This document shows, piece after piece, positions 1 through 7,183 of a DNA stretch of 64,000 bases. The notes beneath the pieces are model-generated. The model was not told the origin of the DNA, ran no database searches, and saw nothing but the letters and a program-made list of their open reading frames with translations. Both the position numbers and the translations under genes were made by a program. The first letter of the stretch is position 1. The number at the start of each line of letters is the position of its first letter. Source of the stretch: Diaphorobacter sp. HDW4B (lineage in GTDB: Bacteria > Pseudomonadota > Gammaproteobacteria > Burkholderiales > Burkholderiaceae_C); NCBI RefSeq assembly GCF_011305535.1, contig NZ_CP049905.1, positions 558,001 through 622,000 of the forward strand, in the 5' to 3' direction.

Positions 1-2
1 TA

Positions 3-233
3 CGGAACTTTTCATCGAATTTATGGTTCGCTTGGCCAGCGGCGCTGTTTGCTTGGCTGATTGCAGCAGTGACCTCTAAGGATCGCAACTACACTGCTAC
101 CCAGCTACGAACATTCGCTGCACTATCAGCATGTGCTTGGTTGGTTCTTGCATTCCTAGTCTCTCCCGGCGCTTGCATGGGCCTGGCTTTTATTTCAGTT
201 TCTTTATTTCGGGAAGCAAAAAAACGTAGGTGA
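3..233 (+). CDS. C-terminal part of an unrecognised membrane protein (5' end outside window)
   Basis: The reading frame is open from the window edge to a TGA at 231-233 and encodes 76 residues. The peptide has two hydrophobic stretches, roughly residues 7-22 (rich in W, F, A, L) and 36-66 (A, L, V, C rich), separated by a polar segment containing 'TSKDRNYTATQ', and ends in a basic tail 'REAKKRR', typical of a cytoplasmic C-terminus after a final membrane helix. I do not recognise a family. The missing start means length and function cannot be judged. It is followed after 8 bases by an attC-like hairpin, which would fit a gene cassette. Confidence 0.5.
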   Translation, partial: RNFSSNLWFAWPAALFAWLIAAVTSKDRNYTATQLRTFAALSACAWLVLAFLVSPGACMGLAFISVSLFREAKKRR

Positions 234-241
234 CTCGGCGG

Positions 242-273
242 TCAAGCCGACCCGCCTTCGGCGGGCCGCTTAC
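242..273. other. attC-like hairpin (possible degenerate integron recombination site)
   Basis: The sequence has an outer 'CAAGCCGA ... CCGCTTA' pair enclosing a 6-bp perfect stem CCGCC/GGCGG-type with a 3-4 base TTC(G) tip. The CAAGCCGA/CGGCTTA core is the usual inner (L'/L'') part of attC sites in chromosomal integrons of xanthomonads and Burkholderiales. The outer R boxes (RYYYAAC and GTTRRRY) are not visible, so this is at best a decayed site; a simple terminator hairpin for the upstream gene is the alternative, although no T-run follows. Confidence 0.35.
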
Positions 274-310
274 CTTTATCATTTCTGCAAGCCACTTTAC
301 TGAGGATCCC

Positions 311-733
311 ATGCCCAGAACATCAGCATCATCTAGCTTGTTCCGCTGGTTTTGCAGGATGCATTACGTTAGCTTTCATATCCCGCGCAAATCTTTGCGA
401 ATGCTTTGGATCGCCGCCGTTGCGGTTGTCTTGGTCGGTCAGGCTCGTGCCGAAGAAGTGGATTTGCCGCCAGAGCGCTGGCCATTGACGGTTACGGATG
501 CAGTGAAGGATATCGTCGGCCGCATGACGCCGGAGAACAAAGCAATAGTCAAGAATACTTCAAAGTCGGACTTGATCATGTTCCACCACGGTTGGGGGAC
601 TAGCATTCGAAACTACTATGGGCTGCGGAGAGGGAACCGGAAGCTAGTTGATTCTGCCTGTCATAAGCCCTGCCACCCAGATGACGCTTCCATGGTCATC
701 ATCGAAGCGGTCTGGACGGAGTTACAGAAATGA
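311..733 (+). CDS. DUF6794-domain exported protein
   Basis: The 140-residue product has a hydrophobic signal-like segment ending 'VLVGQARA' followed by 'EEVDLPPERWP', so export to the periplasm is likely. The mature part carries the pattern typical of DUF6794: 'WPLTVTDAVKDIV', 'KAIVKN', 'DLIMFHHGWG', 'IRNYYGLRRGN'. The function of this domain is unknown; in other bacteria it occurs in small stand-alone proteins. The start at 311 is chosen for the GAGG five bases upstream; in-frame ATGs at 359 and 401 would give a more normal signal-peptide length. It lies just after an attC-like hairpin and before insertion-sequence remains, in accessory DNA. Confidence 0.6.
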   Translation: MPRTSASSSLFRWFCRMHYVSFHIPRKSLRMLWIAAVAVVLVGQARAEEVDLPPERWPLTVTDAVKDIVGRMTPENKAIVKNTSKSDLIMFHHGWGTSIRNYYGLRRGNRKLVDSACHKPCHPDDASMVIIEAVWTELQK

Positions 734-861
734 TGACTATCCTAGCGTTCCAGTGGATCGCCTTCGATTCCCGCTGAACTCACCCGTTGATCGTCCACAT
801 TGACGTTTTGATGGTGACCGCTCTTGGCGGCGGGAGTGAATCACCCCGGGGCAATTCAGGA

Positions 862-1069
862 GGGCTTTGTTGCATAAATCAGCCTGAGGCCGAGCTACCC
901 CAACAAACCCCAGACGCAGTTACCAGCCAGATGGCCAAGTCACCTCGGGCCTTCAATGCTGCGTTGTACGCTTTCCAGTTTGTGGTGCGGAAGCGCTTGC
1001 GTCCCCAGCTCGATTCACTCATCTGGCGAGGCTACCGCACTGCAGGACTGAATTTGTGCAACAACGCCC
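862..1069. repeat. 208-bp segment bounded by 13-bp inverted repeats (MITE-like or deleted IS end)
   Basis: The left end 'gggctttgttgca' (862-874) and right end 'tgcaacaacgccc' (1057-1069) are inverted copies with one mismatch. 'GGCTTTGTTGCA' is a familiar terminus of IS5-superfamily elements. The interior has an open frame but no recognisable transposase motif. Either an internally deleted element or a chance second end next to an old IS terminus. Confidence 0.4.
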
Positions 1070-1221
1070 TCCTACCCCGACGCTGGGTTGTGGAGCGCCG
1101 TTTCGGATGGTTTGCTTGCTATCCACGCTTGAGCCGAGATTACGAACAGCTACCGCAAGTGTTGGCTGGTTTGCATTTCCTCGTTTTTGTTCTGCTCATG
1201 TTGCACAATGCTTTGCCGTAG
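880..1221 (+). pseudogene. Remnant of an IS5-family transposase (C-terminal fragment)
   Basis: The frame read through this stretch ends with 'RRWVVERRFGWFACYPRLS' followed by 'RDYEQLP' and a hydrophobic tail. This is the conserved C-terminal block of IS5-family transposases, in which the Glu of the DDE triad lies in 'VVER'. The N-terminal and central parts with the two catalytic Asp residues are missing; the upstream residues ('AKSPRAFNAALYAFQ') do not look like transposase. No proper start is visible. The fragment abuts the left end of the intact IS at 1232, so nested insertion and deletion probably produced it. It cannot encode an active enzyme. Confidence 0.6.
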
Positions 1222-1231
1222 CTCTCGATTA

Positions 1232-2060
1232 GGGCCTGTTCACCTAAATAGTTGAGTGCATGTCAGAGCAGCGAGAATCGCTCGCCTGCATGCACATCAC
1301 CCGCTCTCAGTTCAAACGTATCCGTCACCTGCTGCCCAAGCCTCGCGGCAGCAAGTTGATCAGCCACTACAGGTTCCTCAACGCGTTGGCCTACATGGCC
1401 AGCAACGGGTGCAAATGGCGAGCCTTGCCACGCAGATTCGGGCCCTGGCACACCGTGTACATGCGGCTGTATCGCTGGGCCCATAGCGGCGTACTTGCCG
1501 AAGTTCTTAACCATCTGCAGCAACAAGCACTTAGCCAGTGGGCTGTTCAAGCGTTGAGCCTGGACTCCACCATCGTCAAAGTTCACCCTGATGGCTGCGG
1601 GGCTCAGAAAAAAACGGACCACAAGCCATAGGCAAGAGTCGAGGTGGATGGAGCTGCAAGATTCACGTGGTCGCAGCCAGTTGCAAGGATGCATTGATCT
1701 GGAGTTTGACGCCCGGACAAGCCGGAGACAGCCCGGAAGGCCGCAAACTCGTCGAGGCGATTGACGCGCAAGATTTAGCTGTGTATTTGCTCATGGATAG
1801 CGCCTATGACAGCGATGACTTGCGTGCAGCAGCTGAGGATCGAAACCTTATCCCGGTTGTCCCTGCGCATCCACGACGCAAGAATCCCAGGCCACTAGAT
1901 AAGCAAAAATATCGCCAACGCAATGAAGTTGAACGGTTATTTCGGCGGATCAAGGCCTATCGGCGAGTTTTTACCCGCTACGACAAGTTGGATGCCATGT
2001 ATGCCGCGTTTGTCTCGATGGCTTTGATCTTTGAGTTGCTTCGGTAACGTGAACAGGACC
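1232..2060 (+). mobile_element. Complete insertion sequence, IS5 family, IS427-like group
   Basis: The 829-bp element is bounded by 12-bp inverted repeats, 'gggcctgttcac' (1232-1243) and 'gtgaacaggacc' (2049-2060), with one mismatch. It contains one transposase gene split over two frames. Size, ends and two-frame organisation match the IS427 group. A target-site duplication is not obvious in the flanks (left ...cgatta, right aagcat...). The right end lies only 8 bases from the stop codon of the gntR-type gene on the opposite strand, so the insertion spared that gene. Confidence 0.85.
1260..2047 (+). CDS. IS427-type transposase made by -1 programmed frameshifting
   Basis: Frame 1 (1260-1631) encodes an N-terminal half with 'LLPKPRG', 'NALAYMASNGCKWRALP' and the first catalytic Asp in 'LSLDSTIVKVH' (residue 102). 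At 1608-1614 there is a run of seven A; a -1 slip there continues as 'NGPQAIGKSRGGWSCKIH', exactly the conserved continuation of this family, then 'LLMDSAYDSDDLR' with the second Asp and 'NEVERLFRRIKAYRRVFTR' with the catalytic Glu, ending at 2047. The full DDE triad is therefore present and the element may be active. Without slipping, translation stops at 1631. An alternative start is the ATG at 1290. Confidence 0.85.
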
Positions 2061-2068
2061 AAGCATGA

Positions 2069-2725
2069 TCATATCTCCCTGCGGTACTCGCCCCGGTACT
2101 TCATAAACCGGTGATAGGACATGCGCAGATGCAGTTGCATCACATGGCGAGCCAGCTCGCCATCCTTGGCCCGTATGGCGATTACCAAGTCGCGGTGGTG
2201 GTGCAGACTTTGCATCAGCTCCTCGGGGGTGTAGATGTAGAACGAGCGCTTGATGATCGGCATGTCGATCATGGTCGCCAGCATGGTTTTGAGACGCGGC
2301 GAGCCCGAAGCCTCTATCAGCGCGTGGTGAAAATCCCGGTTGGCGGACTGCACCTTGGCAATGCCATCGTGGCCCGCGGTAATGCCGTCCTCCATGCTCT
2401 GGTTGCTGGCCGTCAGTTCGTCGGCCAGCCCCTCGCCGCCACGCGTGGCCGCTAGAAAGGACGCGTACGGCTCCAACAGCATGCGCAGTTGGAAGGTCTC
2501 TTCCACATCCCAGTCGCTCCACTCCGAAACGCGAATGCCCTGGCCTGCACCGTCCGTGGCAAGACCGTCTTCCACCAATCGGTGCAGCGCATTGCGCACC
2601 GGCGTGCGACTCAATCCCAGGTCGCGGGCGATGGGTTCTTCCTTGAGCTGCTCGCCTGGGCGGTAGTGCCCGCCAATGAGTCGCTGCCGCAAAACCTCGT
2701 ATGCCTTGTCTTTCACGTTCTGCAC
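2069..2725 (-). CDS. GntR-family regulator, FCD (FadR) subgroup
   Basis: The 218-residue protein has an N-terminal winged helix (residues about 5-70, with 'LGLSRTPVRNALHRLVEDG' as recognition region) and an all-helical FCD ligand domain (about 75-205) with the metal/ligand pattern 'NRDFHHALIEASGS' and 'HHHRDLVIAI'. Regulators of this type sense small carboxylates and usually repress the neighbouring operon. It is transcribed away from the oxidoreductase/Bug/RraA-like genes, which are its probable targets. The start is GTG with no clear Shine-Dalgarno sequence; a second GTG lies three codons on. Confidence 0.85.
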   Translation of the reverse strand: MQNVKDKAYEVLRQRLIGGHYRPGEQLKEEPIARDLGLSRTPVRNALHRLVEDGLATDGAGQGIRVSEWSDWDVEETFQLRMLLEPYASFLAATRGGEGLADELTASNQSMEDGITAGHDGIAKVQSANRDFHHALIEASGSPRLKTMLATMIDMPIIKRSFYIYTPEELMQSLHHHRDLVIAIRAKDGELARHVMQLHLRMSYHRFMKYRGEYRREI

Positions 2726-2836
2726 TGTTTTTATACCAGGGTGGGGTGGATGGGTGGACTGATTTTAGGCCATATGCCGTGCAGAGGCCGCAAGATGCCA
2801 TCTCTCAAGAAAATACAAATAAAGTGCAAATATGAT

Positions 2837-2851
2837 TTTCCCCAGGGGAAA
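2837..2851. promoter_or_regulatory. 15-bp perfect palindrome, candidate operator
   Basis: 'TTTCCCCAGGGGAAA' lies in the 188-bp divergent gap between the GntR-type regulator and the oxidoreductase gene, about 65 bases before the latter. A perfect palindrome here suggests a dimeric regulator site; binding by the adjacent GntR protein is inference. Confidence 0.4.
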
Positions 2852-2913
2852 TACCTACGATAAATACATCAAATGCCCATAAACTGACAAAAATGTTTTA
2901 AATTTGTACTTTT

Positions 2914-3792
2914 ATGAAGTTCGCAATACTAGGTGGTGGAATGGTGGGTGCCTGCTACACGCAGGCTTTCCTGGAGCAGGAGCACTGCCTGGTGGGCATG
3001 TGCGACCTGCAGCCGAACGCTGCGGTAGTCGGCGCGGTACAGGCCGTTGGTGCGCAGATGCATGCCGCACCGGGTCCTTGGCTGGCTGGAGCAGACATGG
3101 TGGTGAGTGCAGTGTTCGGTACGGTGGCACGTGAGGTATTTGAGGCCAGTCTGCCCTACCTGCAGGATGGCGTGCTTTACGTAGACATGACCACAGCCGA
3201 TCCAGGCGAAATGCGCGAATGCGCCGAACTGGCACAGCTTGGGGCACAAAGGAAAGCGGTCCACTTCGTAGATGTGGCCATCACCGGCGCAGTCAACCTG
3301 GGCGGCAAGAAGACGCCGCTGCTCGTAGCCGGGAGCAAAGCCGGCTTTGTACGGGAATTGTTCTTGCCCTTTGGCGGCTCTGTTCGTGTGGTGGGCGAAC
3401 AGCCGGGCGATGCCGCCTCGCTCAAGCTCCTGCGCAGCATTTACACCAAGGGCACCGAAGCCCTCGCCGTGGAATGCCTAGTAACCGCCCAGCAGATGGG
3501 CTTGCATGAGCAGTTGTATGCCGTGCTGCAGGACATTAATGAGACACCGCTGCGCACGCTGATGGAGTCCATGGTGCGCACTCATATTCCCCACTCGGCG
3601 CGCCGCCGCAACGAGGTGGCCGAGGCTCAGCAGCAGATGGTGCGCAACGGCCTAGCACCTGTGGTTTTGCCCGCTGTCAAAGCGCTTTTCGCCGCCACAG
3701 CCCAAGCGCATGCCACGCAGCCTTTCGCCGGCACGTCCATCGACGAAGCCATCGCCTGGTTGGGCAGCCACGTGCTCGCCAGCCGCCCCTGA
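2914..3792 (+). CDS. NAD(P)-dependent oxidoreductase, 3-hydroxyisobutyrate dehydrogenase-like (DUF1932 type)
   Basis: The 292-residue protein opens with a Rossmann nucleotide-binding motif 'AILGGGMVGACY' (GxGxxG at residues 7-12), followed by 'VVSAVFGTVAREVF' and 'VDMTTADPGEM', as in beta-hydroxyacid dehydrogenases. The substrate loop is 'DVAITGAVNLGGKKTPLLVAG', and the C-terminal helical half has 'SLKLLRSIYTKGTEALAVE', where the Lys fits the catalytic Lys of the family. It probably oxidises a hydroxyacid or reduces a keto-acid in the cytoplasm. It heads a probable operon with the Bug protein (48-base gap) and the RraA-like gene. The exact substrate is unknown. Confidence 0.8.
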   Translation: MKFAILGGGMVGACYTQAFLEQEHCLVGMCDLQPNAAVVGAVQAVGAQMHAAPGPWLAGADMVVSAVFGTVAREVFEASLPYLQDGVLYVDMTTADPGEMRECAELAQLGAQRKAVHFVDVAITGAVNLGGKKTPLLVAGSKAGFVRELFLPFGGSVRVVGEQPGDAASLKLLRSIYTKGTEALAVECLVTAQQMGLHEQLYAVLQDINETPLRTLMESMVRTHIPHSARRRNEVAEAQQQMVRNGLAPVVLPAVKALFAATAQAHATQPFAGTSIDEAIAWLGSHVLASRP

Positions 3793-3839
3793 TCGGCGCC
3801 TCAGCGCCACCTGATACAACTAACCAGGAGACACCTGCA

Positions 3840-4832
3840 ATGATGACCTTGACTCGACGCACCATAGCCCTTGGCGGCCTGCTAATCTTGGTGGCTGCTG
3901 CCACGACAATCACCCCGGCCCATGCCCAAGGCAACTACCCGCAACGGCCCATCAAGTTTATCGTGCCGTTCCCTGCGGGTGGCGGTACCGACAACCTGAC
4001 CCGGCTGGTCAGCACCAAGCTCACCGATGCGTATGGCTGGGCCATCGTGGTGGAAAACAAGCCCGGTGCCGGCGGCAACCTGGCACTAGATCAGACGGCG
4101 AAGGCCCCGGCCGATGGCCTGACCTTGGTGATGGCGCAGACGGACAATGTGGTGCTCAACCCGCTGCTTTACTCCAAGCTCACCTACAACCCTGACAAGG
4201 ACCTGCGCACCGTTGCCTTGGTCGCTGCTGGCCCGGCCGTGCTGGTAGTGAACGCCAATTCCCCCTATAAGTCCCTGGACGACATCATCCAGGCCGCCAA
4301 GAAGGACCCCGGGCGCTTGAGCTTTGCCACGCCGGGCACCGGCACCATATCGCACCTCATCAGCGAAGCTTGGCAGAAAAGCTCCAACGTGAAATTCACG
4401 CATGTGCCGTTTCGCGGCATGGCCCAAGCCATGCCCGACCTGCTGGGCGGGCGCATCGACATGTACATGGGTTCCATCCCCACGCTGCTGTCGCACATCC
4501 AGTCCGGCAAGGTGCGCGCCATTGGCGTGACTACGGCGCGCCGCTCCAAGCTACTACCTGATGTGCCCACCTACACCGAGTCCGGCATCAAGGGCGTGGA
4601 ACTGGCCAGCATGTGGGGCGTAATGGCCCCGGCCGGCACTCCCGACGCCATCGTCAAGCAGCTCAACGAAGCCATCAACAAGGTGGTGAATGCGCCCGAC
4701 ACGTCCAAGAAGATCGCAGACTCCGGCGCCGAACTTATCACCGGCACGCCGGAGGACATGGCCAAGCTCTATGCCAACGACCGCGCACGCTTGGCTCCCA
4801 TCGTCAAGAGCTCTGGCACCACCCTCGATTGA
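3840..4832 (+). CDS. Bug/TctC-family periplasmic solute-binding protein
   Basis: The 330-residue protein has a signal peptide with likely cleavage after 'TPAHA' (residue 29), followed by the family start 'YPQRPIKFIVPFPAGGGTDN'. Further hallmarks are 'VVENKPGAGGN', 'HVPFRGMAQAMPDLLGGRIDM', 'VRAIGVTTARRS' and 'DVPTYTESG'. Such proteins capture carboxylates in the periplasm, often through an Asp in the 'PAGGGTD' loop. No TctA or TctB membrane subunits are encoded nearby, so it either uses a distant permease or acts as a sensor. Ribosome-binding site AGGAG lies 10 bases upstream. Probably cotranscribed with its neighbours. Confidence 0.9.
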   Translation: MMTLTRRTIALGGLLILVAAATTITPAHAQGNYPQRPIKFIVPFPAGGGTDNLTRLVSTKLTDAYGWAIVVENKPGAGGNLALDQTAKAPADGLTLVMAQTDNVVLNPLLYSKLTYNPDKDLRTVALVAAGPAVLVVNANSPYKSLDDIIQAAKKDPGRLSFATPGTGTISHLISEAWQKSSNVKFTHVPFRGMAQAMPDLLGGRIDMYMGSIPTLLSHIQSGKVRAIGVTTARRSKLLPDVPTYTESGIKGVELASMWGVMAPAGTPDAIVKQLNEAINKVVNAPDTSKKIADSGAELITGTPEDMAKLYANDRARLAPIVKSSGTTLD

Positions 4833-4930
4833 GCCACACAGTTTGCCAAAACTAGACGGAGCAACGGGCCATTCGGCCGTGACAATGCCGCACTCACCCC
4901 TTCACCCCATCCACTCTGAAGCAAAACACT

Positions 4931-5605
4931 ATGATCGGTCTTCAAATTCTCCAGCGGCAACGCGCTGTTAGTCTTGATCTTGCCAAGCGCTATCTCAAGG
5001 TTCCTGTCGCCAACGTCAGCGATTGCATGGCTCGCATGACCGCCGGCGGCGCCCGCTTGCGCCCCATGCACAGTGGCGGGCGAATGGCCGGCCCTGCGAT
5101 CACCATCAAGACACGCCCGGGCGACAACCTCATGCTCCACAAGGCACTTCAACTGGCCAGCCCAGGTGACGTGATCGTGGTGGATGCGGGTGGCGATCTG
5201 ACCAACGCCCTCATTGGCGAGATCATGGTGGGTGACGCCATGCACCGCCAACTTGGCGGCATCGTGATTAATGGCGCGATCCGGGATGCAGCATGGATCC
5301 GTGCTGGCGACTTCCCCGTGTTCGCAGCGGGTGTCACGCACCGCGGTCCCTACAAGGACGGCCCTGGCGAAATCAACGTGCCTATCGCTATTGACGGCAT
5401 GGTGATTGAGCCCGGTGATCTCGTGATCGGCGACGACGATGGCTTGCTGTGTGTGCCGTATGCGGAGGCCCAAGCATTACTGGATGCTGCACACGGTAAG
5501 CAGATCATCGAGGCCAAGATGGTGGCCGACATCGCGGCAGGTACCTACAGTGCGCCGTGGATCGACGAGACGCTCAAGCGGTTGGGATGCACTGTTCGGC
5601 CATAG
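4931..5605 (+). CDS. RraA-like aldolase/decarboxylase family protein
   Basis: The 224-residue protein matches the RraA-like superfamily that includes 4-carboxy-4-hydroxy-2-oxoadipate (HMG) aldolase and oxaloacetate decarboxylases. It shows 'GEIMVGDAMHRQLGGIVI' (residues 96-113) and 'NGAIRDA' (114-120). Arg118 and Asp119 are the residues that in the aldolases bind the substrate carboxylate and the Mg2+ ion, and both are present, which favours an enzyme rather than an RNase E regulator. Its place after a dehydrogenase and a carboxylate-binding protein suggests cleavage or decarboxylation of a keto-acid. A separate short RraA (24263-24769) probably has the regulator role. Confidence 0.8.
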   Translation: MIGLQILQRQRAVSLDLAKRYLKVPVANVSDCMARMTAGGARLRPMHSGGRMAGPAITIKTRPGDNLMLHKALQLASPGDVIVVDAGGDLTNALIGEIMVGDAMHRQLGGIVINGAIRDAAWIRAGDFPVFAAGVTHRGPYKDGPGEINVPIAIDGMVIEPGDLVIGDDDGLLCVPYAEAQALLDAAHGKQIIEAKMVADIAAGTYSAPWIDETLKRLGCTVRP

Positions 5606-5734
5606 CGTAAATGACCTTGGCGCTTGCCAGTGTCGAGGTCAATCATCAGCGGTTCATTGCGGTAGTTAAGACGGCCTCCTGATTTCTCGGCACAGTCCTA
5701 TCGCTTACCTCCTACGCTCGTGCCCATGAGCGGC

Positions 5735-5985
5735 AGTACTGGGTAGCCACAGAGCGCTCAAGTTTCTATGGGTTACGTGACGCCCAATGGCACACATCCA
5801 GCAATCGTTTCGAAGCTGCAGGCAGCCTTCGCCAAAGCGATAGAGCACCCAGAGGTGAAACATCGGATCTTGAGCCAGAGCAACGGGTTCGGCGGCGGCA
5901 GCAGCCAGGACTTCGCAACCTTTATCGGCAGCGAGAGCGTGTAGTGGTCAAAGCTGGTGAAGGATCGCGGCATCGAAATTGAGTA
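5735..5985 (+). pseudogene. Decayed Bug/TctC gene, C-terminal remnant
   Basis: From 5768 the frame reads 'VTPNGTHPAIVSKLQAAF', then 'AKAIEHPEVKHRI', 'FGGGSSQDFATFI' and 'WSKLVKDRGIEIE' up to the TAA at 5983-5985. This is the typical end of a Bug protein. A TAG at 5941-5943 interrupts it, and the expected upstream residues ('SSFYG') are in another frame, so at least one nonsense and one frameshift mutation are present. Everything N-terminal to this is gone. It lies between two intact Bug units, so it may be what remains of a third. Confidence 0.75.
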
Positions 5986-6192
5986 AGGAGCAGAAATCAT
6001 GGTCTGCCGACTGGCAGGCCCTGCTAGACGAGTTAGAAGATTGTAGTGACTTCCGCCTCATGGCCCGGCACCGCCTCTTGACGACCAAGTCTCGGAACCC
6101 TTTGCCCATGACGGCAAGACCGCCTCTCTGGCGCACCTCCCATGCACTGATGGAGGATCTGCACTCGCAGAAAGGGCGTTGCGGACTTGAAG
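5986..6192. other. Non-coding stretch between the Bug remnant and the next gene
   Basis: Together with 5606-5734 this flanks the decayed Bug gene. Short open frames exist on both strands but none has a credible start, ribosome-binding site or known motif. I see no terminator or repeat. Confidence 0.4.
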
Positions 6193-7152
6193 TCAGTCCA
6201 ATTGGATATTCAAACTCTTGATGAGAGTTTCCATTTTTCGCGCCTCGCTGCGTATGACATCTCCGAACTGTTCAGGAGTTCCCACCTCGACTTCTGATCC
6301 CATCTCCTGCCATTGCGCCCTGAATGCAGAGTCCTGAAAGATTCCACGAATCTCGGCGTTTAGTCGGTCGACGACAGGCTTTGGAGCGCCGGTGGTCGTA
6401 GAGATACCGTGCCACGCGTAGTATTCAAAACTCGGATATCCAAGTTCGCTAATTGAGGGAACATTTGGTATCTGCTTAGAACGGTTCTTGGTTGTCACGG
6501 CGAGCGCGCGAAATTTGCCAGACTTTATATGCTGCATTGAGCTGCCAAGAATGTCGAACATACTGGTGACCTGGCCGCCCATCAAGTCCACGATTGCGGG
6601 CCCGGCGCCTTTGTAGGGGATGTGCGTGATATCAACCTTGGCGCTGACCTTGAACAGCTCTCCTCCGAGGTGCTGTGGGGTGCCATTGCCCGCCGATGCG
6701 AATGTGACTCGATTATCCTGATTCTTAGCGTACGCCACATAGTCCTTGAAGGATTTGATCGGGCTCGTTTCCGACACCTCCAAAACCAGTGGGAACTTAG
6801 AGATTTGGACAATGGGCGTCAAATCCTTGACTGGGTCGAAGCCCAGATTCTTATATAGGTACTGGTTGACCGAAAGATTCCCGCTCGCAGCCAGCAATAT
6901 GGTGTAACCATCAGGCTTGGCTCGAACGACCTGCAGGGTCCCAATATTGCCGCTTGCGCCAGCCTTGTTTTCTACGATGACCGGGACGTTTAACCGCTTC
7001 GCCAGGGGCGTTGCGATTAGTCTGGCCATGAGGTCCGTCGGTCCTCCTGGAGGAAAAGGCACAACAAAGGTGATGGCCTTCTCTGGCCAATTTCCCTGTG
7101 CCAGGGCCGCCAAAGGCAGCAGCAGCGAGGCGAGCAGAGTGAGCTTTTTCAT
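6193..7152 (-). CDS. Bug/TctC-family periplasmic solute-binding protein
   Basis: The 319-residue protein has a classical signal peptide 'MKKLTLLASLLLPLAALA' with cleavage before 'QGNWPEKAI'. The mature part shows 'FVVPFPPGGPTDLMAR', 'VVENKAGASGNIG', 'HIPYKGAGPAIVDLMGGQV', 'FRALAVTTKNRS' and 'NVPSISELGYP', all diagnostic of the family. It is the distal gene of a two-gene unit with the carboxymuconolactone-decarboxylase-like gene (31 bases apart), divergent from a LysR regulator. As with the other Bug genes here, no TctAB permease is adjacent. It ends a different lineage from the Bug protein at 3840, since the two differ along most of their length. Confidence 0.9.
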   Translation of the reverse strand: MKKLTLLASLLLPLAALAQGNWPEKAITFVVPFPPGGPTDLMARLIATPLAKRLNVPVIVENKAGASGNIGTLQVVRAKPDGYTILLAASGNLSVNQYLYKNLGFDPVKDLTPIVQISKFPLVLEVSETSPIKSFKDYVAYAKNQDNRVTFASAGNGTPQHLGGELFKVSAKVDITHIPYKGAGPAIVDLMGGQVTSMFDILGSSMQHIKSGKFRALAVTTKNRSKQIPNVPSISELGYPSFEYYAWHGISTTTGAPKPVVDRLNAEIRGIFQDSAFRAQWQEMGSEVEVGTPEQFGDVIRSEARKMETLIKSLNIQLD

Positions 7153-7183
7153 CGTTTTGTCTCCTGTGTATTGTTAAGTGAGT

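Noticed and set aside
5979-6221. 80-codon frame after the Bug remnant
   Set aside because: Starts inside the decayed Bug tail, no ribosome-binding site, and runs into the end of the opposite Bug gene.
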